DNA from: Rosistilla carotiformis
GTDB lineage: Bacteria > Planctomycetota > Planctomycetia > Pirellulales > Pirellulaceae
Reading direction: 5' to 3'
Length of the DNA stretch: 64,000 bases
NCBI RefSeq assembly: GCF_007753095.1
Contig: NZ_CP036348.1
Coordinates: forward strand, 4,875,411-4,939,410
Shown here: positions 34,649 to 45,202 of the stretch, in pieces
Numbering within the stretch: the stretch's first letter is position 1
Layout: each line of letters opens with the position of its first letter
The notes under the pieces: model-generated
What the model was told of the DNA's origin: nothing
The model's database searches: none
The model's input: the letters and a program-made list of their open reading frames with translations, nothing else
Position numbers and translations under genes: made by a program

Positions 34649-36073
34649 ATGAATGCATACAACAACTGTGGACTCTCGCGTCGCGAACTGCTTTGCCGCA
34701 GCGGAATGGGCTTTGCATCGTTGGCTCTAGCCGACCTGATGCATGGCGAAGCGGTCGCCGATTCGGTTGCCAATCCGCTGCTCCCCAAGCCGCCTCAGTT
34801 TCCGGCGAAGGCGAAACGGGTGATCCATCTGTTCATGAACGGTGGGCCCAGCCATGTCGATACGTTCGACCCGAAACCCGAGCTGCAAAAACGCTCCGGC
34901 CAACCGTTGGACGGCGGCAACCTAAAGACCGAACGTCCGACCGGTGCCCTGATGGGATCACCCTTCAAATTCCAGCGGTATGGCGAGAGCGGGATCGAGG
35001 TCAGCGAGCTATTCAAGGAGACCGCGAAATCGATCGACGACATCGCCGTCATCCGCTCGATGCACGCCAACGTCCCGAACCATGAACCGTCGTTGATGCT
35101 GATGAACACAGGCGAATCGCGTTTGATTCGCCCCAGCGTCGGATCGTGGATGACCTACGGATTGGGCACGGAAAACCAGAACCTGCCAGCCTTTGTTTCG
35201 ATGTGCCCCGGCGGCTATCCGATCAAAGGGGCCCAGAACTGGCAGTCGGGTTTCCTCCCCGGCATTTATCAAGGCACCTACGTCGATTCGAACAATACTC
35301 GGATCGAAAAACTGATCGAAAACATCAACAACTTCCGCGTCTCCCGAGACGACCAACGGCAACAACTCGATCTACTGAACCAACTCAACGGTATCCATCG
35401 GTCGACTCGAACCAGCGAACCGAAATTGGAAAGCCGAATCCAATCGTTCGAACTCGCCTATCGAATGCAGTCCGACGCGGCCGAGGCGTTCGACATCAAT
35501 CGCGAACCGCAGCACATCCTGGACATGTACGGTAAAGGCGTCCACGCGCGGCAGACACTGATCGCCCGGCGGCTTGTCGAACGAGGCGTTCGCTACGTTC
35601 AACTGTGGCACGGGGCGGGTCAACCGTGGGACAACCACGACGACTTGGAAGCACGCCACCGCGACCTGGCCGGCCAATGCGATCAAGCCATCGGCGCACT
35701 GTTACGCGATCTGAAACAGCGTGACATGCTCAAGGACACTCTCGTCATTTGGGGCGGTGAATTCGGACGGACTCCCGTTGTGGAGATGCCCAAAGAAGGA
35801 ACGAACCAAGGCAAGATGAACGGTCGCGACCACAACCACCACGGGTTTACCGTCTGGATGGCTGGCGGCGGCGTCAAAGGGGGCTACGTCCACGGCAGCA
35901 CCGATGAATTTGGCTTCAAAGCCGTCGAAAACCGCGTTCACGTCCACGACCTGCACGCCACCATGTTGCACTTGTTAGGTTTCGATCACAAAAAACTGAC
36001 CTATCGCTACGCTGGCCGCGATTTCCGCCTGACCGACGTCCACGGCCGCGTCGTCGACGAACTGATCGCATAA
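34649..36073 (+). CDS. DUF1501 protein with Tat-type leader
   Basis: 474 residues from ATG 34649; a GTG at 34637 directly after the previous stop is an alternative. The leader LSRRELLCRSGMGFASLALA has the twin-arginine pattern. The DUF1501 core, an alkaline-phosphatase/sulfatase-like fold, shows VIHLFMNGGPSHVDTFDPKP near 55-75, GGEFGRTP near 370 and DHNHHGFTVWMAGGGVKGG near 395, likely metal-binding regions. It follows the PSCyt1 gene by 12 bases and is its standard partner; the two are probably secreted to act together. Confidence 0.92.
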   Translation: MNAYNNCGLSRRELLCRSGMGFASLALADLMHGEAVADSVANPLLPKPPQFPAKAKRVIHLFMNGGPSHVDTFDPKPELQKRSGQPLDGGNLKTERPTGALMGSPFKFQRYGESGIEVSELFKETAKSIDDIAVIRSMHANVPNHEPSLMLMNTGESRLIRPSVGSWMTYGLGTENQNLPAFVSMCPGGYPIKGAQNWQSGFLPGIYQGTYVDSNNTRIEKLIENINNFRVSRDDQRQQLDLLNQLNGIHRSTRTSEPKLESRIQSFELAYRMQSDAAEAFDINREPQHILDMYGKGVHARQTLIARRLVERGVRYVQLWHGAGQPWDNHDDLEARHRDLAGQCDQAIGALLRDLKQRDMLKDTLVIWGGEFGRTPVVEMPKEGTNQGKMNGRDHNHHGFTVWMAGGGVKGGYVHGSTDEFGFKAVENRVHVHDLHATMLHLLGFDHKKLTYRYAGRDFRLTDVHGRVVDELIA

Positions 36074-36241
36074 CGATGGGTCTTGACGCCACATTCTCTA
36101 TCCAAGCGAAGATGGTTTGAAGCAACCTTTGATCGTATAATGTAGGCTCGGCCGGAACCACGCCGAAGTTGGCCCCGAAGGGACTTCGCGTAAAAACCAT
36201 GTTGTCGTTCGTGAACCATCACCGAGAAAGCGAGAGTTGCG

Positions 36242-36484
36242 ATGTCCAGCATCCCGGTTGAATTGCCAGAGCATTTAATGTCGTTTGTCTCCCGAGGAGC
36301 GGAGCAAGCCGGTTATTCAACAGCTGGTGAATACATCGCGGCGTTAGTTGCCGCAGCAAGTGAGAAGCAAGGCGAAACCGAACAAGCACTGATGGCAGGA
36401 ATTTCGAGCGGCGATGCCAAACCCTGGACCGACGCCGAGTGGAAGGCAATCAAAGAACGAGTGATCGCCAAAAGCGTCAAATAA
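36242..36484 (+). CDS. ParD-like antitoxin
   Basis: 80 residues with an N-terminal ribbon-helix-helix DNA-binding pattern (SIPVELPEHLMSFVSRGAEQ, GYSTAGEYIAALV), as in CopG/ParD antitoxins, and a charged C-terminal tail that would wrap the toxin. It ends exactly where the toxin gene begins. The pair probably represses its own promoter; a TATAAT sits at 36136-36141. Confidence 0.85.
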   Translation: MSSIPVELPEHLMSFVSRGAEQAGYSTAGEYIAALVAAASEKQGETEQALMAGISSGDAKPWTDAEWKAIKERVIAKSVK

Positions 36485-36808
36485 GTGGCGAAGTTGAAAC
36501 CTATCATCCGGCGGCCCAAAGCCAGCGAGGATGTCGAATCGCACGCGATGTATATTGCCGATGGCAGCATGGATGCTGCGTTGCGATTTCTAGAGAGAGC
36601 TGAGCAGACCATTAAAGGCTTGGCGTTGTTTCCTCAAAGCGGATCACCGTTCGTAAACAGCGTTCCCGATCTGGCAGGGATGAGAACGAAGCTGGTAAAG
36701 GATTTCCCCAACCACGTTGTGTTCTACGTGGAGCGAGAAGATTCCATCGAGATAGTTAGGGTTCTGCGAGGCGGGCAGGACATGAATACAGAAGCAACCA
36801 AAATCTAG
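36485..36808 (+). CDS. ParE/RelE-superfamily toxin
   Basis: 107 residues from GTG 36485, immediately after the antitoxin stop (no gap). The fold is recognisable from SEDVESHAMYIADGSMDAALRFLERAE, then FPQSGSPF, MRTKLVKDFPNHVVFYVERED and IEIVRVLRGGQDM. ParE members poison DNA gyrase and RelE members cut mRNA; the sequence favours ParE because of the ParD-type partner. The gene appears intact. Confidence 0.85.
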   Translation: MAKLKPIIRRPKASEDVESHAMYIADGSMDAALRFLERAEQTIKGLALFPQSGSPFVNSVPDLAGMRTKLVKDFPNHVVFYVEREDSIEIVRVLRGGQDMNTEATKI

Positions 36809-36850
36809 CGACCGACAAGACGACAGACCACGACAGCGTACGGAGACTCG

Positions 36851-37453
36851 ATGAACGATCCACTCCCTTGGCCGCAGCCCGTGACGCTTCGCGGGCCCCT
36901 AGCGACGTTGGAACCGCTGTCGCGCGAGCACCATGATTCACTGGCCGCCGCTGTCAGCGATGGCCAGCTCTGGAAGCTGTGGTACACCAACGTTCCCGCT
37001 CCCGAAGGGATGATGGCCGAGATCGAGCGACGACTGAATCTGCAGGCCTCCGGTTCGATGTTGCCCTTCGTCGTCCGCGATGCCAACGACACGATCGTCG
37101 GCATGACGACCTACATGCACATCGACGCCACGCACAAACGGCTCGAGATCGGTTCGACCTGGTACGCCCAGCGCGTGCAGCGGACGGGCCTGAACACGCA
37201 GTGCAAACTGTTGCTGATGAGCCATGCGTTTGAGACGCTGCAATGCATCGCGGTCGAGTACCGCACCTCCAGTCTGAATCTCGCCAGCCGTCGAGCGATC
37301 GAGCGACTGGGAGCCAAGCTCGATGGCGTTCTTCGCAGCCAGCAACGTCACCGCGACGGCACGCTCCGCGACACCTGCGTCTATTCGATCCTGCAGCACG
37401 AATGGCCTGCGGTGAAAAGTCATTTGGAATTCAAGCTGCAATCGCGAGATTAA
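36851..37453 (+). CDS. GNAT N-acetyltransferase (RimJ/RimL type)
   Basis: 200 residues covering a complete GNAT fold: VTLRGPLATLEPLSREHHDS at the start, FVVRDANDTIVGMTTYM (beta-4), RLEIGSTWYAQRVQRTGLNT as the acetyl-CoA loop, and EYRTSSLNLASRRAIERLGA typical of the RimJ/RimL group. It should transfer acetyl from acetyl-CoA to an amino group; substrate unknown. It lies 42 bp after the toxin gene. Confidence 0.87.
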   Translation: MNDPLPWPQPVTLRGPLATLEPLSREHHDSLAAAVSDGQLWKLWYTNVPAPEGMMAEIERRLNLQASGSMLPFVVRDANDTIVGMTTYMHIDATHKRLEIGSTWYAQRVQRTGLNTQCKLLLMSHAFETLQCIAVEYRTSSLNLASRRAIERLGAKLDGVLRSQQRHRDGTLRDTCVYSILQHEWPAVKSHLEFKLQSRD

Positions 37454-37528
37454 CCTGCCGCCCCGAACCACTCTATAATCTCCCCACTGCGATCGCTTGT
37501 TTTGCTCCCCGCGCTCGGATGGATTCCC

Positions 37529-38368
37529 ATGAAAACTCACCTCTTCATCTTCTTGATGCTTGGCTCTCTTATCGCCTGTGATCTGGCGGGGCAGGAATCG
37601 CAAGAACCGAAACATTGGGACAAGGTCGTTGCGATTCAGACCAAACAGAAAACATCGAACAAGCACGCGACCGCCTTCTTCATTCAAAAGGGCGACGCGT
37701 TATTCATGGTCACTGCGAACCATGCAGCGGATGAAACCAAAAGCGATACGCGGATCCTATACACCCGCGACAGTGGCGAATCGCGTTGGATGCAGCTGCG
37801 TGGAATCGTCCCCTCCGACACCAACCCTTGGACTCAGTACAAGAACAACGATTTGGCGGTCGCACGGCTTCAGCTTACGCGGGCGTCGAAGTCCGACATC
37901 GCCGATTTCAACTACCTCAGCCTTCCCTATGAAGCGTTGCTGACCTCAACGCCGCCGCGAGCCAGCGAAATCGAGTTCGTTGGCTTTCCGTTGGCCTACG
38001 GAACCACACCGCCGATCAGTTCGCTAGTCGTTCGCGGACACATCGCTTCGCGCGAATTGAAATCGAAAGGAGACTGGGGCGTGGTTCCGATTATCTACGC
38101 CACGCCGACCGTCGCTTCGGGAACCAGCGGCAGCCCGGTCTTTCGCGCGATGCAGTCCCCCGACGCGATCGCGATCGTCGGAATGTACATCGCCGTTGCC
38201 GTCGACGAGACCGGAGCCAAGTTGGCGAAGCTTGTGCCGGCGAGATTGATCCGCGAAGCAATCGATGCAGCGTCGGGAGATCCGGTCGCGAGCGAAGCTG
38301 AAAAAGAGACCGAGGATGAACCGACCGATGCATCCGAACCCCAGGAAGCCGGACGACAGGCCGACTAA
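37529..38368 (+). CDS. Trypsin-like serine protease, predicted lipoprotein
   Basis: Start ATG 37529 gives a leader MKTHLFIFLMLGSLIACDL whose LIAC at 14-17 is a lipobox, so the 279-residue product should be membrane-anchored outside the cytoplasm. The catalytic triad is visible as His65 (TANHAA), Asp108 (NNDLAVARL) and Ser200 (ASGTSGSPVF). It resembles the trypsin_2 family (HtrA-like core) without a PDZ domain. The tail is acidic (EKETEDEPTDASEPQE). A TATAAT box lies at 37474-37479, 50 bp upstream. Confidence 0.82.
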   Translation: MKTHLFIFLMLGSLIACDLAGQESQEPKHWDKVVAIQTKQKTSNKHATAFFIQKGDALFMVTANHAADETKSDTRILYTRDSGESRWMQLRGIVPSDTNPWTQYKNNDLAVARLQLTRASKSDIADFNYLSLPYEALLTSTPPRASEIEFVGFPLAYGTTPPISSLVVRGHIASRELKSKGDWGVVPIIYATPTVASGTSGSPVFRAMQSPDAIAIVGMYIAVAVDETGAKLAKLVPARLIREAIDAASGDPVASEAEKETEDEPTDASEPQEAGRQAD

Positions 38369-38371
38369 CCG

Positions 38372-39226
38372 CTAACCAACCGCGTGCCCGACAACCTGAC
38401 CGTCGGCGGAACGTGTCAATCGAACCGCCGGTGTGACTGGGTCGTGGGAAAACAACAGCACCCGATCGTGCTGGATTACGTTGTCGAACAAACTGGCCTT
38501 TAATCGACGTACGGTCAGCGGAAACTGATCGTACGAAAGCGTCCAGAAGGTCGGCAGATGCGCCGCCGTCGGACAGATATCTCCCGCAAAGATCGCCGAC
38601 GCGTTGCCCGATTGCAGCGCGATCGATTGATGACCGCGCGTATGCCCTCCGGTTAACGTCACTGTCACGCCGGGGACGATCTCGGTCGTGCCGTCGACCT
38701 GTTCGACCAACCCCGCATCGGATAAAGGCACAATATCGTCGGCGAAATACGAACCGACTAATTCGGGAATCTTTCCCGTCGCGTCGGCCCACTCGGTCTG
38801 CTGGATGATATGCCGAGCGCGGCGGAAGACCGGTTCCAACCGCCCACTGGCATCGCGGGCGACACAGCCACCGACGTGATCGAAGTGCAGATGCGATAGG
38901 ATCACCCAATCGATTTGGTCGGGAACGATCCCATGCTGGGCGAGATTTCGTACCAGCGGCATCCCATCCTCCATGCTCATCCTCTGACGAATCTTCGGCC
39001 CCGCTTTGCCGCCATATCCGCTGTCGATGATCCCCAGCGAAGTCGGAGTCCGCACGACGAAGCAGTTCGTTTCGACGAGCACCCGGTGCTGCGAATCGGG
39101 TTCGGCGAACCGTTGCCACATCATCCGTGGCACCATGCCAAACATGCTTCCACCGTCGATCCACAATTGCCCGCCGCTGACCGGCAACAATTGCAGCTCT
39201 CCAACGGGAATCCACGAACGTTTCAT
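38372..39226 (-). CDS. MBL-fold metallo-hydrolase
   Basis: 284 residues with the metallo-beta-lactamase motif HLHFDH at 112-117, further ligands in GGHTRGHQSI and AGDICPT, and SHD near 250. It is a single-domain hydrolase of the AHL-lactonase / glyoxalase II-like branch with likely two zinc or iron ions. Substrate is unknown. It is convergent with the protease (3 bp gap) and lies downstream of the thiolase gene on the same strand, so it may be co-transcribed with thiolase. Confidence 0.85.
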   Translation of the reverse strand: MKRSWIPVGELQLLPVSGGQLWIDGGSMFGMVPRMMWQRFAEPDSQHRVLVETNCFVVRTPTSLGIIDSGYGGKAGPKIRQRMSMEDGMPLVRNLAQHGIVPDQIDWVILSHLHFDHVGGCVARDASGRLEPVFRRARHIIQQTEWADATGKIPELVGSYFADDIVPLSDAGLVEQVDGTTEIVPGVTVTLTGGHTRGHQSIALQSGNASAIFAGDICPTAAHLPTFWTLSYDQFPLTVRRLKASLFDNVIQHDRVLLFSHDPVTPAVRLTRSADGQVVGHAVG

Positions 39227-39290
39227 TCAGATCACCTTGCCGACGAACCATCCAGCGGTTCGCTCGAAATCATTAAGTAGTTGCTTCAAT

Positions 39291-40466
39291 TCAAATCTCT
39301 CGGTCGACGAGCATCGCCACCGCGTTGCCTCCTCCCAAACAGAGCGCCGCAATCCCGAGACGCTTCTCGTGACGCTGCATCGCATTCAGCAATGTCACCA
39401 GAACCCGAGCGCCGCTTGTGCCGATCGGATGCCCCAACGCGATCGCTCCGCCGTGAATGTTGACACGGCTGTGAGGAATGTCAAGCTGATCGATGCAGGC
39501 GACCATCTGCACGGCAAAAGCTTCATTGATCTCGAACAGATCGATCTCCTGTAGCGAATACTCCGCCTTGCGGATAACTTCGCGAATCGCAGCCACCGGG
39601 GCGGTAAACAGATCTTGGGGAGCACCTCCGGAAGTCGCCGTCGCCACAATCCGGCACAGCGGGTGAACAACGCTGCGCTCCGCGACCGACGCATCGGCCA
39701 CAACAACCGCCGCCGCGCCGTCGCTGATCATCGAAGCGTTCCCGGCGGTCACGCTTCCCTCCTTGCCAAACACCGGCCTCAGTTCCGCCAGCTGCTCCAA
39801 AGTCGTCTCCCGCCGCGGGCCAGAGTCGCTGGAAATTTCAATCGCTCCGTTTTTGGTGTTCACCGCAACGGGAACGATCTCCTCAGCGAAGGCCCCTGCA
39901 TCGATCGCCTCGATCGCCCGACGATGGCTCTCCAAAGCAAAGCGGTCTTGCGTCGGGCGGGAGATCTTCGCGCGAGCGGCCAACTGGTCGGCGATCGCTC
40001 CCATCGAATCCCCCGTCATCGCGCACGTCAGACCGTCGTGCAACATCCAATCGGTCAACTGTTGATCCCCCAACGCCCGCTGCCCACGTTGCAACAGCCA
40101 ACCGCAGCGACTCATGCTCTCCATCCCTCCAGCGACAACAAGCTTCGCGTCGCCCGACCGAATCGCTTGATCGGCCAGTATCACCGCCTTCAGTCCCGAA
40201 CCACAGACCTTATTCACGCTGCAAGCCGCAACCGTCTCGGGCAGCCCGGCTCGCAGCGCCGCCTGACGCGCCGGTGCTTGACCAACACCCGCCGACAAGA
40301 CGTGGCCGAGTATCACTTCGTCGACTTCGGCGTCCAACAATCCCGTCCGCCGGATCGCTTCACGAATTGCGACAGCCGCCAGATCGGAAGCCGCCACGGA
40401 GGCGAAATCGCCTTGGAAACGACCAATTGGCGTGCGACACGCCGACAAAATATAAGCTGTCGACAT
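39291..40466 (-). CDS. Thiolase (acetyl-CoA acetyltransferase type)
   Basis: 391 residues, the normal length. The nucleophilic Cys88 is in VNKVCGSGLKAV, the His is in GHPIGTSGARV, and the second Cys is in CLGGGNAVA close to the C-terminus. It catalyses reversible thiolytic cleavage of a 3-ketoacyl-CoA to acetyl-CoA and a shorter acyl-CoA. It is divergent from an acyl-CoA synthetase gene across a 149-bp gap, which fits a fatty or branched acid degradation role. Confidence 0.93.
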   Translation of the reverse strand: MSTAYILSACRTPIGRFQGDFASVAASDLAAVAIREAIRRTGLLDAEVDEVILGHVLSAGVGQAPARQAALRAGLPETVAACSVNKVCGSGLKAVILADQAIRSGDAKLVVAGGMESMSRCGWLLQRGQRALGDQQLTDWMLHDGLTCAMTGDSMGAIADQLAARAKISRPTQDRFALESHRRAIEAIDAGAFAEEIVPVAVNTKNGAIEISSDSGPRRETTLEQLAELRPVFGKEGSVTAGNASMISDGAAAVVVADASVAERSVVHPLCRIVATATSGGAPQDLFTAPVAAIREVIRKAEYSLQEIDLFEINEAFAVQMVACIDQLDIPHSRVNIHGGAIALGHPIGTSGARVLVTLLNAMQRHEKRLGIAALCLGGGNAVAMLVDREI

Positions 40467-40615
40467 CGAATGACCTTTCGCAAGAACAGCCTTCGTTTCC
40501 TTGTATTTTAGGAAATTCTGCGTTCTACCCGATCACTAATTCTCGAAGATTTTGATCGCCTGCTCCCCACTGCATTCCCTAAAATGAAGGAGTACACGCG
40601 GACGGGAGTTCACAA

Positions 40616-42316
<1,701 letters not shown>

Positions 42317-42536
42317 TTGCAGAGCCTCCCATCAACGGGGCTTAAAAAAACTAGCCGCGTTCAGATCCGGCAAGTCTTCAGTTGACCTAGCCCAATTTGT
42401 TGCTCAGATTGCTGGAAGCTATACACGTAACATTTGATCCCATCGAGCGTGGCATCGTGTCCCCATGGAGCCTCAGCTTCTTCTCATACGCAACCGATTA
42501 GCTATCTGGTAGACTAGTGGAACCGGAGGACAGTCC

Positions 42537-42752
42537 ATGACCGTAGAACAAGTGATCAACGACCTAGCAGCTTTGCCGCCAAGCGACCAACTTCGAGTCG
42601 TGCAGGCGATTTGGGACCAATTGCCCCGCGATGTGGGGACGGAATTATCCGAAGCCCAACAAGCGGAGCTAAATCGTCGCTGGTCGGAATACCAAGCAGA
42701 TCCTTCGTCCGCTTTGACAGAAGACGAATTTCGCGTGGCACTCGGGCGATAG
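42537..42752 (+). CDS. Orphan addiction-module antitoxin (TIGR02574-like)
   Basis: 71 residues starting after a strong GGAGGA site. The sequence MTVEQVINDLAALPPSDQLR with LSEAQQAELNRRWSEYQADP is the pattern of the small addiction-module component family, normally followed on the same strand by a RelE/ParE toxin. Here the next gene is a ParE toxin on the opposite strand, 8 bp away and already paired with its own ParD. The antitoxin is therefore without a cognate toxin in cis. Confidence 0.8.
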   Translation: MTVEQVINDLAALPPSDQLRVVQAIWDQLPRDVGTELSEAQQAELNRRWSEYQADPSSALTEDEFRVALGR

Positions 42753-42760
42753 CGGGCGAC

Positions 42761-43048
42761 CTAGAGATTCGTCATGTCGCGGCTTCCGTGAATCACCCGC
42801 GAGACCTCGATGCCATCCTCCCTCGCACGGAAGAACACAACATACTGCCCAACGCTATAAGACCGGCACCCCGTAACACCAAGACCTTTGCGATCTTCCC
42901 CTACCCCCGGTTGGTTCGCAAGCATTTCACACGTCTTAAGAATTTCCCAAAGCCATTGGCGGGCGGCCATCGGCTTGTCCCGTGCAATGTAGTCAACGAT
43001 TGCTTCGAGATCGTCATCTGCTTCCGGTGAGAAGATGACGTGGGCCAT
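42761..43048 (-). CDS. ParE-type toxin
   Basis: 95 residues: MAHVIFSPEADDDLEAIVDY, then MAARQWLWEILKTCEMLANQPGVG, RSYSVGQYVVFF and IEVSRVIHGSRDM, the complete ParE/RelE fold. The start ATG overlaps the last base of the upstream antitoxin, so translation is coupled. It probably inhibits gyrase; intact by length and motifs. Confidence 0.87.
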   Translation of the reverse strand: MAHVIFSPEADDDLEAIVDYIARDKPMAARQWLWEILKTCEMLANQPGVGEDRKGLGVTGCRSYSVGQYVVFFRAREDGIEVSRVIHGSRDMTNL

Positions 43049-43290
43049 TATCGGTTTCCGCGTTCAATTTCCGCGATTCGTTGTTCAGCCCTTGCAAACA
43101 CTTGATCCGCTGGAACCTCTTGGCCTGCATCGAGGCTCGCAAACCCTTTGGCAACTTCATCACGAAGGGTCTCGCGAGCCTGAAGCAAACGCAATCCTTC
43201 GGTAACCACATCTTGTTCACTCAAAAACCTACGCCCAACGACCATTCGCTGAACGAATGACTCCATGTCTTCTGGAATGCCTGTACTCAT
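43048..43290 (-). CDS. ParD-type antitoxin
   Basis: 80 residues with ribbon-helix-helix start (MSTGIPEDMESFVQRMVVGR, SEQDVVTEGLRLLQARE) and an acidic C-terminal tail. It is first in the pair, as usual, and is expected to bind DNA at its own promoter in the 150-bp gap before the acyl-CoA dehydrogenase end. This pair differs clearly from the one at 36242-36808, so the two are not duplicates. Confidence 0.87.
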   Translation of the reverse strand: MSTGIPEDMESFVQRMVVGRRFLSEQDVVTEGLRLLQARETLRDEVAKGFASLDAGQEVPADQVFARAEQRIAEIERGNR

Positions 43291-43441
43291 CTCGTTGTTC
43301 CTGCTCGATTCCGGATTGCCGTCGGTCGCTCAACATGGTTTTGCCGCTAGGCCGCAGGTTTCACAATGGAAACTCTACCCCAATATACTTTGCTTGCTTC
43401 CCCGGCGTCCACTGACAACTTTATCTCGTGGACGCCCAAGA

Positions 43442-45202
43442 CTAATTCGCTGCACGCTTCAGCAGGTCGTCGTCATTACAACGCATCGCTCGCTGCAATC
43501 CTTCGATGCGGCGATGTGAATCAGCGAAACACCATCGTGCGACGGCATCGTGCGTGCGATCGTTGTTCGCCAGATCGCTGTCCAATCGGCTCAGCGTCGA
43601 CGCCGCGGCGAACAACTCCATCGCCATCCATGCGATTCGTTCCAACACCAACTGGCGTTCGAGCACCTCTTCGCGATGCGTGACCAATGTCTTTTGCACC
43701 GTCGCCCCAAAGCGGCGGATCTGTTTTCCCAGCTGCTTTCCGTACCGTCGCAGTTCCGGCGTTCGCAGCGGGACCGCGGGAGAACAACACCGCAAGCGAA
43801 GCCCATCGGTCGCAAACCGGCACACCAACCCGGCGTCCCGCAGCGGATGTTTCCACGCCGACGCGACCGCTTGCATCTGTAAGCCCGGACCTCGCATCCC
43901 CGTCAACGCGATGAACGACATCAGCACTTCGTTGGCCCCTTCGCCGATTTGATTGATGCGATGGTCGCGGAGCATCCGTTCAAGAGGCAGGTCGGTGAAG
44001 TAGGCAGCGCCGCCGTGAATCTGAAACGCGTCGTTGACGATCGTCCACAACCGCTCGGTGCTCCAGACCTTCAACATCGCGGTCTCCAACATGTAGTCTT
44101 CCAAACCGCGATCGATCAGCCCCGCCGTGACCGTTGTCATCGCTTCCATCGCGTAGGTCCAAGCCGACATCCGCACCAGCTTCTGTTGCACCAGTTCGAA
44201 CTCCGCCAACGAGCGGCCAAACTGCCGTCGACGATGCGCGTGTTCGGTCGCCAGTTGCAGACAAGTCTTCGCCGCTCCGGTACAACAGGCTCCGAACGTG
44301 GTGCGGCCAAAATCGAGCACCGTCAGGGCGACCTTCAATCCCTTGCCGATCGGCCCCAAGATATTTTCACGCGGTACGCGCATGTTGTCGAAGGCCAACC
44401 GAGACGTCGCGGTCCCGCGGATCCCCAGCTTTTCCATCCGCGGTTCGGTCACCTGGAATCCCGGCATATCGGGCGTAACGAGAAACGCGGTGATCGCCGT
44501 CTTGTCGCTCTCGGCGACCGGCGTTCGCGCCATCACCGTCAAGACATCCGCGATCGCTCCATTGGTGATGTATCGTTTCTGCCCATTAAGCACAAAGTGT
44601 TGACCGTCGGCCGTCGGAACCGCCATCGTTTGCACGTTTGCCGCATCGGAGCCGGCGTCGGGTTCGGTCAACGCAAACGCCGCCAGCTTCTTTCCGCTGA
44701 CCAAATCGGGCAACCAACGCCGTCGCTGCGCATCGCTCCCGAACAGCAACAGCCCTCGCATCCCAATCGAATGATGCGCGTTGACGAAGATCGCCGTCGC
44801 ACTACATCGGCTGCCGATCACTTCCAACAATCGGCAATAGGCCATTTGGGAATACCCGCGGCCGCCAAACTCCTCGGGCGCCGTCATCCCCAACAAACCA
44901 AACTGCCCCAATCCATCGATCAATTCACGTGGAATATCCGCTTCGCGATCGATCCGCACCGGATCGAGATTCCGATCGCAGAACGCTTCCAATTCGGCAA
45001 CCGCCGCATCGGTGTCGGCTTTCTGATTGATCGACAGTTGCGGATAAGGAAAGACCCAATCAGCTATCAACCGGCCGGCAAACAATCCCTTGGCCAATCC
45101 GATCGTTTGCGGCAGCGAGCCCAGCAGTTCTTCGGCTTGGCGGATCTGTTCGGCTCGCTGCTGCAGACGCTCCGCCGACGGTTCGGTTACGTGGCTTCCC
45201 AT
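43442..45202 (-). CDS. Acyl-CoA dehydrogenase, long form
   Basis: 586 residues. The ACAD core is complete: FGLLGMTAPEEFGGRGYSQM, FALTEPDAGSDAANVQT (FAD contact), ITNGAIADVLTVMART, and the catalytic Glu in IGEGANEVL. After residue 430 there is a 150-residue helical extension like that of very-long-chain ACADs and ACAD9. It oxidises acyl-CoA to 2-enoyl-CoA with electrons passing to ETF; substrate length is not readable. It overlaps the upstream enoyl-CoA hydratase gene by 16 bases and is the last gene of the minus-strand operon. Confidence 0.9.
   Translation of the reverse strand: MGSHVTEPSAERLQQRAEQIRQAEELLGSLPQTIGLAKGLFAGRLIADWVFPYPQLSINQKADTDAAVAELEAFCDRNLDPVRIDREADIPRELIDGLGQFGLLGMTAPEEFGGRGYSQMAYCRLLEVIGSRCSATAIFVNAHHSIGMRGLLLFGSDAQRRRWLPDLVSGKKLAAFALTEPDAGSDAANVQTMAVPTADGQHFVLNGQKRYITNGAIADVLTVMARTPVAESDKTAITAFLVTPDMPGFQVTEPRMEKLGIRGTATSRLAFDNMRVPRENILGPIGKGLKVALTVLDFGRTTFGACCTGAAKTCLQLATEHAHRRRQFGRSLAEFELVQQKLVRMSAWTYAMEAMTTVTAGLIDRGLEDYMLETAMLKVWSTERLWTIVNDAFQIHGGAAYFTDLPLERMLRDHRINQIGEGANEVLMSFIALTGMRGPGLQMQAVASAWKHPLRDAGLVCRFATDGLRLRCCSPAVPLRTPELRRYGKQLGKQIRRFGATVQKTLVTHREEVLERQLVLERIAWMAMELFAAASTLSRLDSDLANNDRTHDAVARWCFADSHRRIEGLQRAMRCNDDDLLKRAAN

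Noticed and set aside
38091-39251. 386-codon minus-strand frame overlapping the MBL hydrolase
   Set aside because: It is Arg/Ser-rich with no motif; the overlapping 284-residue frame has HLHFDH and normal composition.
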